Shown here: in pieces, positions 40,311-46,298 of the stretch
How positions within the stretch are numbered: the first letter of the stretch is position 1
How the letters are laid out: each line of letters opens with the position of its first letter
DNA from: Candidatus Coatesiibacteriota bacterium
GTDB lineage: Bacteria; RBG-13-66-14; B26-G2; JAUVZD01
Length of the DNA: 64,000 bases
NCBI GenBank assembly: GCA_030602715.1
Contig: JAUVZD010000001.1
Span: forward strand, 186,001-250,000
Reading direction: 5' to 3'
Notes under the pieces: generated by a model
Databases searched by the model: none
Told to the model about the DNA's origin: nothing
What the model saw: only the letters and a program-made list of their open reading frames with translations
Program-made: the position numbers and the translations under genes

Positions 40311-40891
40311 AGCCTCTCTCGGCGACAGCGCTCGGCGGAGACAATAGCCCGCAGGAGGGCTATGCTTTTCTCTATGTTATCGTTCACCACCAGATAATCA
40401 TAATCCCCGGCGTGTTCCATCTCCGATTCTGCCCTCTCAAGCCTCTGGTTGAGGTCCTCACCGGCTCGCCCCTCCCGTCCGTGGAGCCGGTTGGAGAGCA
40501 CACGCTCGTCTGGGGGAATGATGAAGACATAGACACCATTTGGATAGGACGATTTGATCTTCGCCGCGCCCTGAACATCTATATCCAGCACGACATCCTT
40601 TTCGGAGGAGAGTTCCTTATCTATCAGGTCCTTACGGGTACCGTAAAGCTCGCCGTGAACGAGGGCGTATTCGGCAAATACTCCCTCCTCTTTCAGCCTC
40701 TCAAACTCCTCCCGGGAGACAAAGTAATACTCCCGCCCATCCCTTTCATCAGAGCGAGGCTTGCGAGTGGTGGTGGATATGGAGAAGACCAGGTTGTCAT
40801 CCTCCTCCAACAGCCTCTTGACCAGAGTGGTCTTTCCCACCCCCGAAGGTCCGGAGACTACAAAGATGGTCGGCTGGTAGTTTTTAATCAT
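40301..40891 (-). CDS. gmk: Guanylate kinase
   Basis: The 196-residue enzyme has Walker A at 14-22 (GPSGVGKTT), FSISTTTRKPRSDERDGREYYFV for GMP binding, DIDVQGAAKIK, and the lid segment REGRAGEDLNQRLERAESEM. It phosphorylates GMP to GDP. The yicC-gmk-coaBC order is a common bacterial cluster, in which rpoZ (omega) often follows gmk; here no rpoZ lies between gmk and coaBC. Confidence 0.97.
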   Translation of the reverse strand: MIKNYQPTIFVVSGPSGVGKTTLVKRLLEEDDNLVFSISTTTRKPRSDERDGREYYFVSREEFERLKEEGVFAEYALVHGELYGTRKDLIDKELSSEKDVVLDIDVQGAAKIKSSYPNGVYVFIIPPDERVLSNRLHGREGRAGEDLNQRLERAESEMEHAGDYDYLVVNDNIEKSIALLRAIVSAERCRRERLWL

Positions 40892-40894
40892 ATC

Positions 40895-41758
40895 TTATTC
40901 TATATTCTGCACCTGCTCCCGCAGTTGTTCTATCTTGACTCTGGCGTTGAGAGCCAGTTGAGATATGTCCACACCCGAGGCTTTTGAGGCTATGGTGTTA
41001 GCCTCACGGTTCATCTCTTGCAGGATGAAGTCCAGTTCCCTGCCGCAGGGAGAATCGCCGCCGGCCACTTCACCGAACCTTGACAGATGGTGGCTCAAGC
41101 GGTCCAGCTCCTCCCTGATATCGCTCCGTTCAGCAATGTAAGCCACCTCCTGCTCCAACCGTCCCTCATCAAGGGGAAGGTCGGCCAGGAGCTTCAAGCG
41201 CTCGGTCAGCTTCTCCTTGGAGGCGGAAAGCAGATTCTCCTGTTTTGAGGAGAGCTCCTTGTGAATCTCCAGAATCTCCCCCACAATTCCCTTGACCGCT
41301 TCGGTGAGTGCCTCTCCTTCCTCCCGGCGCATAGAAAGCACCGCCTCGCAAGCCTCCTCAAGCGCCGGTGCAAACTCATCCCAGGGAATAACCTGGTCCT
41401 TGCGGGGTTCGGTGAATACCCCCGGCAGACGAAGGAGGGCGGAGAGCTCCACCTCCCTCGGCAGGTCATACTGGTCTGAGAGACGAGAAAGTTCACGGTA
41501 ATAGGCGCAGAGTAGCTCGCCGTTGGGCATCACCATCTCTTCCCCCTCCCGTTCTACATCGGCGCGCAACTCAATCCGCCCCCTTGAAAATACTTTGGAG
41601 AGGTAAGCCCGCACCTGCTCCTCCAGGGGAGAAGCCTGGCGAGGCATGCGGGTTTTCAGGTCAAGAAAGCGGTGATTGAGGGTGCGCATCTCCAGATTGA
41701 TGGCACCACAACAGGTCTGGATCCTTGCCCGACCGAAACCGGTCATACTTGAAAGCAA
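40895..41758 (-). CDS. yicC: YicC family endoribonuclease
   Basis: The 287-residue protein matches the YicC/YloC family from end to end: SSMTGFGRARIQ at the start, MRTLNHRFLDLKTRMPRQ, GRIELRADVEREGE and the C-terminal half with GRELDFILQEMNREANTIASK. E. coli YicC is an endoribonuclease. I choose the TTG at 41758, five nt after AAGGAGG; the GTG at 41761 would be only two nt away. It is the first gene of the operon reaching to lptB and has a good promoter. Confidence 0.94.
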   Translation of the reverse strand: MLSSMTGFGRARIQTCCGAINLEMRTLNHRFLDLKTRMPRQASPLEEQVRAYLSKVFSRGRIELRADVEREGEEMVMPNGELLCAYYRELSRLSDQYDLPREVELSALLRLPGVFTEPRKDQVIPWDEFAPALEEACEAVLSMRREEGEALTEAVKGIVGEILEIHKELSSKQENLLSASKEKLTERLKLLADLPLDEGRLEQEVAYIAERSDIREELDRLSHHLSRFGEVAGGDSPCGRELDFILQEMNREANTIASKASGVDISQLALNARVKIEQLREQVQNIE

Positions 41759-41781
41759 CACAACCTCCTTGGGATTTAGTA

Positions 41782-41811
41782 ATATTACGACAAATGCTTA
41801 TTTATAGTCAA
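41782..41811 (-). promoter_or_regulatory. Promoter of the yicC-lptB operon
   Basis: On the minus strand, TTGACT and TAATAT are separated by 18 bp; the predicted leader contains AAGGAGG. It would drive yicC, gmk, coaBC, udg, kdsA, kdsD, the SH3/TPR lipoprotein and lptCAB. Confidence 0.72.
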
Positions 41812-41840
41812 GGTGAAACTTGGATGGTGAAGTTATCCCT

Positions 41841-41873
41841 AAAAGAAAAAAGCCCCGAAATTTATTCTGGGGC
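41841..41873 (-). terminator. Intrinsic terminator after the 66-codon gene
   Basis: On the minus strand GCCCC and GGGGC (with a 12-nt loop) are followed by TTTTTTCTTTT. It isolates the small upstream gene from the yicC promoter. Confidence 0.8.
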
Positions 41874-41898
41874 GCATTTAAATCAGTTTGTTTTCTTC

Positions 41899-42099
41899 TC
41901 AGTCAATTTCCGGCAATTGACTGCGAATCCATTGTATGTCCTCTACCTCCTCCAGCAGTTGTTTGCGAAACTCATCGCCCTCACCTGAAGCCAAACAGTA
42001 TTGGATCATACGATGGACGAGGTCCTTGGGTTCAATAGCCAGCCTGGATGAGACCTCCAGTATGACATTGACGTCTTTCCTGTTCAGTTCTATTTCCAT
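41899..42099 (-). CDS. Small hypothetical protein, probably translated from a leaderless mRNA
   Basis: A 66-residue, acidic, helical protein (MEIELNRKDVNVILEVSSRL...). I do not recognise a family. It is backed by unusually clear signals. The perfect consensus promoter TTGACA-17-TATAAT ends only 8 nt before the ATG, and an intrinsic terminator follows the stop codon by 23 bp, so it is a single-gene transcript. With transcription starting 5-9 nt after the -10 box, the mRNA would begin at or within a few bases of the ATG, without a ribosome-binding site. The alternating charged/hydrophobic pattern (RLAIEPKDLVHRMIQYCL) could form a small helical dimer or regulator. Confidence 0.68.
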   Translation of the reverse strand: MEIELNRKDVNVILEVSSRLAIEPKDLVHRMIQYCLASGEGDEFRKQLLEEVEDIQWIRSQLPEID

Positions 42100-42107
42100 C
42101 TTAAGGA

Positions 42108-42136
42108 ATTATAACACCAGAGTTAAAGGATGTCAA
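42108..42136 (-). promoter_or_regulatory. Perfect-consensus sigma70 promoter of the 66-codon gene
   Basis: On the minus strand, TTGACA and TATAAT are separated by exactly 17 bp, 8 nt upstream of the ATG at 42099. It is the strongest-looking promoter in the window. Confidence 0.88.
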
Positions 42137-42190
42137 GCGCCAAAATATACTAATCATCTTTTAGGCTATGAATAAATGGTGAAAAAAATC

Positions 42191-42218
42191 TTGACAAACA
42201 ACCTTGATATGATAAAAT
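42191..42218 (+). promoter_or_regulatory. Promoter of the exbB-exbD operon
   Basis: TTGACA and TAAAAT are separated by 16 bp. It lies inside the longest open frame of exbB copy 1, which shows that the true start is downstream, at 42263. Confidence 0.75.
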
Positions 42219-42262
42219 TTTTCCAATATTCAAATTCCATTTCCCTGCCGAAAGAGTGCACT

Positions 42263-42907
42263 ATGGTTGAGATGATCAAAAACGCAGGTCCTTTAGTCAT
42301 CGCCCTTTTCTTTCTCTCCATTCTTACCATATCCTTTGTGATAGAGCGATTCTTGGTTATGAGTGTCGCCCGGGGGAAGTTGGGACACCAGAAGTTCCTG
42401 TCAGCGATGAAGAAGGCACTAGCTCGCAAGGATATGTCTGCATTAGACTCCCTGTGCAAGGAGAACAAGGGCTCGGACAGTCGGGTAGTCCGGGGCTTGA
42501 TTGCTACTTACCAGCATCATAGAGACACAGCCACACCAACTGAGTTAAAGGAGGAGCTAAGCGACCGGGTTAACGAATTGACCGCAGTTGAGGGCTCCCT
42601 TCTGGAGCGAAACCTTATCGCCATGGCAACCATCGCTTCCATTGCCACTATGATGGGTCTTTTGGGAACTGTGGTGGGAATGATTCGCTCCTTCGCCGCC
42701 CTATCCATGGGGGAGAGCACCGCCGGACCGGCCTCCCAGGCATTGGCTCGGGGCATAGCTGAGGCTCTGGTCAACACCGCCGGCGGTCTCTTCGTAGCCA
42801 TCACCGCCATCATCTTCTACAACTATTTCATCAACCGTGTGGACCAATATAACTTCAATATGGAGGAATCCTCCAAAGAATTTATCGCCGGCGTCACAGG
42901 CAGGTGA
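42263..42907 (+). CDS. exbB: ExbB/TolQ/MotA-family proton channel subunit, copy 1
   Basis: I use the ATG at 42263 (214 residues), because earlier in-frame starts lie upstream of the promoter. The first helix is GPLVIALFFLSILTISFVIE. A cytoplasmic domain is followed by the paired helices with the family signature ATIASIATMMGLLGTVVGMI and GIAEALVNTAGGLFVAITAI. In TonB and Tol systems such pentamers conduct protons together with ExbD dimers and energise outer-membrane processes. The window has a TonB-dependent receptor and a T9SS-type translocon that could use this energy. No tonB or tolA gene is next to it. Confidence 0.9.
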   Translation: MVEMIKNAGPLVIALFFLSILTISFVIERFLVMSVARGKLGHQKFLSAMKKALARKDMSALDSLCKENKGSDSRVVRGLIATYQHHRDTATPTELKEELSDRVNELTAVEGSLLERNLIAMATIASIATMMGLLGTVVGMIRSFAALSMGESTAGPASQALARGIAEALVNTAGGLFVAITAIIFYNYFINRVDQYNFNMEESSKEFIAGVTGR

Positions 42908-42912
42908 CCCGG

Positions 42913-42952
42913 CTGTTGAAATAAATTTTTAGAATGAATAGATTTTCAACAG
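42913..42952 (+). repeat. Inverted repeat between the two exbB genes
   Basis: CTGTTGAAA (42913-42921) and its exact reverse complement TTTCAACAG (42944-42952) flank a 22-nt A/T-rich loop in the 73-bp gap inside the operon. No U-run follows, so it is a hairpin or protein site, not a simple terminator. Confidence 0.5.
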
Positions 42953-42980
42953 ACAGCTTTTAGAGAGGAGTGGTTGGTAG

Positions 42981-43883
42981 ATGAGAAAGATAGTGATGAT
43001 CATCGTTGGGGTAGCGTTTATCTCCTATATGCTTTTCTGGGTATGGTGGTTCTTCGTCTGTGGTAACAATGTCTCCATGGTCTTTGCCTCATTAGGCCAC
43101 ATGGGCGGTGCTAAAATGGTAAACCCAAAAACCGAGGAAGTGATAACTTTTGGGGACCTTATGGGCAATGCCACAGCTCCTAAAGAACAGAAGATAGGCG
43201 ATGTTGAATTTGATACCGAAGACGCCACCGGTCTGGGCAAGGGCGGAGCAATTGTTGCCAAGGGAGGAGGTCTGGTGGACTTCCTGTTCTTCCTGCTCCT
43301 ACTCACCGGCTTCTACATCGTAGAACGTTATGTGGTGCATTTTCAAGCCAGGGGGCGGATGAGCGTGCCTAAATTCATGGAAGAGTTGATACCTTTGGTG
43401 AAGAGCGGCAAGACCGATGAAGCCATCAAACTCTGCGACAGCCAAAAAGGCACCTACGGACGCTATGTAAAAGCCGGGCTTACCTCGTACAAGTTCATCC
43501 CCGAGGTGACCAAGAATGACGCGGGCAAGGTCAAGGAGGAGCTGGGGGAAGTCTTCGGTGAAGCCAACGCCATTGAAGCCTTCCAGCTGGAAAAACGCTT
43601 GATCTTCATCGCCATGATTGCCTCCATCGCCACCATGACCGGTCTTTTAGGAACCGTCGTGGGAATGATTCGCTCCTTCTCCGCTCTGTCCGCCAAGGGT
43701 CGTCCGGACCCCAACCAGCTAGCGACCGGTATCTCGGAAGCTTTAATCAACACCGCCGGCGGGCTGACGGTTGCGATTATCTCCATCATATTCTATAACT
43801 ATTTCGTCAACAAGGTGGACAGCTTCAACTTCAATATGGAGGAGTTTTCCTCCGAGGTCATCAATACCCTCACCATCAAGTAG
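42981..43883 (+). CDS. ExbB/TolQ/MotA-family proton channel subunit with periplasmic insertion, copy 2
   Basis: A 300-residue paralogue with GAGAGGAGT upstream of its ATG. The N-terminal helix (IVMIIVGVAFISYMLFWVWW) is followed by an insertion of about 70 residues (NPKTEEVITFGDLMGN... to ...KGGAIVAKGGG) before the next helix (LVDFLFFLLLLTGFYIVE). Copy 1 lacks this insertion. The core signature is intact: AMIASIATMTGLLGTVVGMI and GISEALINTAGGLTVAIISI. The insertion probably faces the periplasm. Together with copy 1 it may give a mixed or a second, separate motor. The exbD genes follow. Confidence 0.9.
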   Translation: MRKIVMIIVGVAFISYMLFWVWWFFVCGNNVSMVFASLGHMGGAKMVNPKTEEVITFGDLMGNATAPKEQKIGDVEFDTEDATGLGKGGAIVAKGGGLVDFLFFLLLLTGFYIVERYVVHFQARGRMSVPKFMEELIPLVKSGKTDEAIKLCDSQKGTYGRYVKAGLTSYKFIPEVTKNDAGKVKEELGEVFGEANAIEAFQLEKRLIFIAMIASIATMTGLLGTVVGMIRSFSALSAKGRPDPNQLATGISEALINTAGGLTVAIISIIFYNYFVNKVDSFNFNMEEFSSEVINTLTIK

Positions 43884-43901
43884 CGGAAAGGGGAGAGTGA
43901 G

Positions 43902-44417
43902 ATGGCTGGCGCCGATGTAGCTGCACCGAAAGCCAAAGGCAAGAAAAGGGGCAAGACCAGGGTAACCATCTTCATAGACATGACTCCGATGGTGGATGTC
44001 ATCATCCTGCTCTTGATCTTCTTCTTCATGACCTCGCAATTCAAAGAGCCTAAGGGAATAGAGATTAAGATTCCCAAAAGCGACATACCGCAGAAGATCA
44101 AGGAGTCCAACACCATCATTTTCAACATTGATTCCGAGGGAGAGGTGACCTATACCTATGCCCGCACCGGGGATAAGGATACCCCGGTAAAGGACATCAC
44201 TACAATCCACGAGATGCTAATAGAGGAACAGCAGAAGAACGAAAGCCTTACCACCCTGCTGGATGTGGACCCCGAGGCGAAATACAGCGTGATGATGGAT
44301 GTCTATGACGAATTCCGATTAGCCGCCGATGTTACCAAAAACGAGAACATCTCCCTGGTGTTACCCTCCGGAGAGACCGAAGAAGGCTCAGAGGGCGAAT
44401 CTGCCTCTGGCACCTGA
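43902..44417 (+). CDS. exbD: ExbD/TolR-family protein, copy 1
   Basis: The 171-residue protein has a basic N-terminus, one transmembrane helix containing the proton-relay Asp32 (IDMTPMVDVIILLLIFFFM), and a periplasmic domain. That domain includes a stretch rich in charged residues (IEEQQKNESLTTLLDVDPE) and an acidic Ser/Glu tail. It is about 35 residues longer than copy 2. The spacing to exbB copy 2 is 18 bp, with AAAGGGGAGAG as ribosome-binding site. Confidence 0.92.
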   Translation: MAGADVAAPKAKGKKRGKTRVTIFIDMTPMVDVIILLLIFFFMTSQFKEPKGIEIKIPKSDIPQKIKESNTIIFNIDSEGEVTYTYARTGDKDTPVKDITTIHEMLIEEQQKNESLTTLLDVDPEAKYSVMMDVYDEFRLAADVTKNENISLVLPSGETEEGSEGESASGT

Positions 44418-44452
44418 GCTAAAGTGGACACACAACCGATAGAGGAATACCG

Positions 44453-44860
44453 ATGCTGAAAAAAGGCAAAAAGATAGCCATCCGCATTGACATGACTCCG
44501 ATGGTGGATGTGATCATCCTACTGCTCATCTTCTTCTTCATGACTTCCCGTTTCGCTGAACCGGAGGTGGTGGAGGTTACCTTACCGGAGGCTGCCGCCG
44601 GGGTGAAGATACCCACCGGGGTAAACGTCATCATAGTGGAAGCTGACGGAGTGGTCTATCTCAACAACAGGCAGGTGGACCGGGACCAACTGAACGATGG
44701 TGTAAAGGCGATACGAATGACCAATCCAAACGCCCGGTTCGTTATCAAATGCGACCGAGATGCGGACTTCGGGATAATGTTGACCATATTCAAGGATATG
44801 CAGGCGGTTCGTGCCACCCGCATGATCTTGAGCACTTTAAAAGAGTCCGGGCAATGGTAG
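44453..44860 (+). CDS. exbD: ExbD/TolR-family protein, copy 2
   Basis: A 135-residue ExbD of the usual size. Its transmembrane helix is almost identical to that of copy 1 (IDMTPMVDVIILLLIFFFMTS, Asp19), and the periplasmic domain is standard (VYLNNRQVDRDQLNDGVKAI; FVIKCDRDADFGIMLTIFKD). It is the last gene of the exb operon and is followed by a strong terminator. Two ExbB and two ExbD types could assemble into one hetero-oligomer or two separate complexes. Confidence 0.94.
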   Translation: MLKKGKKIAIRIDMTPMVDVIILLLIFFFMTSRFAEPEVVEVTLPEAAAGVKIPTGVNVIIVEADGVVYLNNRQVDRDQLNDGVKAIRMTNPNARFVIKCDRDADFGIMLTIFKDMQAVRATRMILSTLKESGQW

Positions 44861-44904
44861 TCATTCTTTCTATCTAGCCAAATTCTGAAATCCCAGCATA
44901 AAAC

Positions 44905-44931
44905 AAAGCCCCGGTATTTTCCCGGGGCTTT
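44905..44931. terminator. Bidirectional intrinsic terminator after exbD copy 2
   Basis: AAGCCCCGG and CCGGGGCTT form a 9-bp stem (44906-44914 and 44922-44930). TTGCTCATT follows on the plus strand and TTTGTTTTA on the minus strand, so it can end the exb operon and the convergent lipoprotein gene. Confidence 0.8.
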
Positions 44932-44967
44932 GCTCATTCTTCAGCGCCCTACAGCTTACTCAACCCA

Positions 44968-45858
44968 CTATTCCTCCTCCGCCCCCTCGCCGACGAAAGC
45001 CTCCACCGTCTTCTCCAGCATCTGCATCTCCCCGATGCGGTAGTCCGCCTCGGTAGCCTGCTCACTTTCCGGATAGTCCTCCATCACCCGCCGGTAGGTT
45101 GATATAGCGTTGTCGTATTCATCAATCATCTGGTAGGCGTCACCCGTATATATCAACGCCTTGGGTGCAGACTCGGATTCGGGGAATTTCTCCACTATTG
45201 CCATGAAGCTTTCAATTGCCAGACTGGCATTGCCCACGGATAAGTCCAGCACCCCGATCTGCATGTAGGCTTTATCTGTGTAACCGACGTCGTTTTCCCC
45301 ATCCGCTTCGGTTATCTCCACAAATATGTTCCTTGCGGAGATGATATTTCCCCTATCGCGCAGGGCTAGGGCATACTCATAGATCAACTCCAGATTATCC
45401 GGCTCCATTGCCAGCTTCTCCTCCAGCTCGGCGAACTCGTTCCTGCCCGCTTTGACCCCCTCCAATACCTCCAACAGCTCCTCCGGGGTGAGCAAGCCCA
45501 CTCGCCGGGCTAACTCCTCACCGCTGGAAGAGTAGAAGATGGTGGTGGGATAGTAGATGACCCCATACTCCATAGCCAGCTCTTCCTTGGTGTTCCCATC
45601 AATCCACACCCAGAGGAAATCCTTGGCGGCGGAAATCACTTCCTTATTATAGAATGTTGCGTTCTCCATCTTCTCACAGAAGTCAATCTCCGAGACCCGG
45701 TAATATACCACCAACGGCACATCCTGCCGTTGTGCCATCTCCTTGCCCTGTTTCATGCTCTTCACCCACTCAATGCCCACCTCGTCCCTGCCACCGCAGG
45801 CATTGAGCAATAAGAGAAGAAGACTCATAACTACTGTTAGAATTAGTGCTCTTCTCAT
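44968..45858 (-). CDS. Lipoprotein with thioredoxin-like and TPR domains
   Basis: The 296-residue protein has a signal peptide ending in a lipobox (LLLLLNACGG). Residues about 30-140 resemble a thioredoxin fold (IEWVKSMKQGKEMAQRQDVP, FLWVWIDGNTKEELAMEYGV, YYPTTIFYSSSGEELARRVG), including the cis-Pro turn (YYPTT). The CXXC position reads DFCEKME, so only one cysteine remains. Residues 150-280 contain TPR-type repeats ending in a BamD-like PESEQATEADYRIGEM. It could be a chaperone-like or mono-cysteine isomerase at the outer membrane. It overlaps the preceding membrane protein gene by 4 bp. Confidence 0.85.
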   Translation of the reverse strand: MRRALILTVVMSLLLLLLNACGGRDEVGIEWVKSMKQGKEMAQRQDVPLVVYYRVSEIDFCEKMENATFYNKEVISAAKDFLWVWIDGNTKEELAMEYGVIYYPTTIFYSSSGEELARRVGLLTPEELLEVLEGVKAGRNEFAELEEKLAMEPDNLELIYEYALALRDRGNIISARNIFVEITEADGENDVGYTDKAYMQIGVLDLSVGNASLAIESFMAIVEKFPESESAPKALIYTGDAYQMIDEYDNAISTYRRVMEDYPESEQATEADYRIGEMQMLEKTVEAFVGEGAEEE

Positions 45859-46199
45859 CTTTCCCTAAACCTCCTAACAATCATGGTGGAAATTCCAAGC
45901 CCACCAATAATTAAAAGTGTGATGGCGATCACCAATATCCAGGTGGAGCTGGTGCGGCTACCTCGGGCTTCAACCAAGAAATAAAATATCAGCGTTGCCA
46001 GACCGGTTATGAAAAAGGAGCTGGAGAAAAGGTAGCCGAAAATCTCGGTGGAGCGGCGAACCTGAGCCCTAAGTTCCCGGTCCTTGCGAATATGAACGCT
46101 TGACAGAAGTCTTTGCTGTTCCTTCTGAACTGAGTGCCAAATCCACCATATTCCCGCAAGCGCCCCCAAAAGGACCATAAACCAAAAAAGATACTCCAC
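45855..46199 (-). CDS. Small two-helix membrane protein of unknown function
   Basis: I start this gene at a GTG (46199) with GGGAGG five nt upstream, giving 114 residues; the longer frame would extend through its promoter. The first helix is EYLFWFMVLLGALAGIWWIW, followed by a basic cytoplasmic stretch. Further hydrophobic segments follow at about 65-85 (YLFSSSFFITGLATLIFYFL) and 90-108 (WILVIAITLLIIGGLGIS). It ends in RRFRER. I do not recognise a family. It forms a two-gene operon with the thioredoxin/TPR lipoprotein, which suggests a shared envelope role. Confidence 0.7.
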   Translation of the reverse strand: MEYLFWFMVLLGALAGIWWIWHSVQKEQQRLLSSVHIRKDRELRAQVRRSTEIFGYLFSSSFFITGLATLIFYFLVEARGSRTSSTWILVIAITLLIIGGLGISTMIVRRFRER

Positions 46200-46217
46200 A
46201 AAAACCTCCCACAGGGA

Positions 46218-46246
46218 AGGATAACACCTGCGGGGGAATATGTCAA
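46218..46246 (-). promoter_or_regulatory. Promoter of the membrane protein-lipoprotein operon
   Basis: On the minus strand, TTGACA and TATCCT are separated by 17 bp. Its -35 element lies only 8 bp from the -35 of the divergent rqcH promoter. Confidence 0.78.
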
Positions 46247-46254
46247 GGCGAGTG

Positions 46255-46282
46255 TTGACTTGGCGGTGGGGCGTGTTAATAT
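46255..46282 (+). promoter_or_regulatory. Promoter of rqcH
   Basis: TTGACT and TAATAT are separated by 16 bp and end 16 bp before the predicted ATG (46299), leaving a leader of about 10 nt without a Shine-Dalgarno site. Confidence 0.65.
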
Positions 46283-46298
46283 CAACCTTGGTCAATCT

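Noticed and set aside
42176-42262. N-terminal extension of exbB copy 1
   Set aside because: The extension contains the predicted promoter (42191-42218), so the upstream start could not be on the transcript; the shorter product also matches the family length.
46134-46298. N-terminal extension of rqcH, and the matching long frame of the divergent membrane protein
   Set aside because: Both extensions run through the back-to-back promoters and add residues that the families lack.
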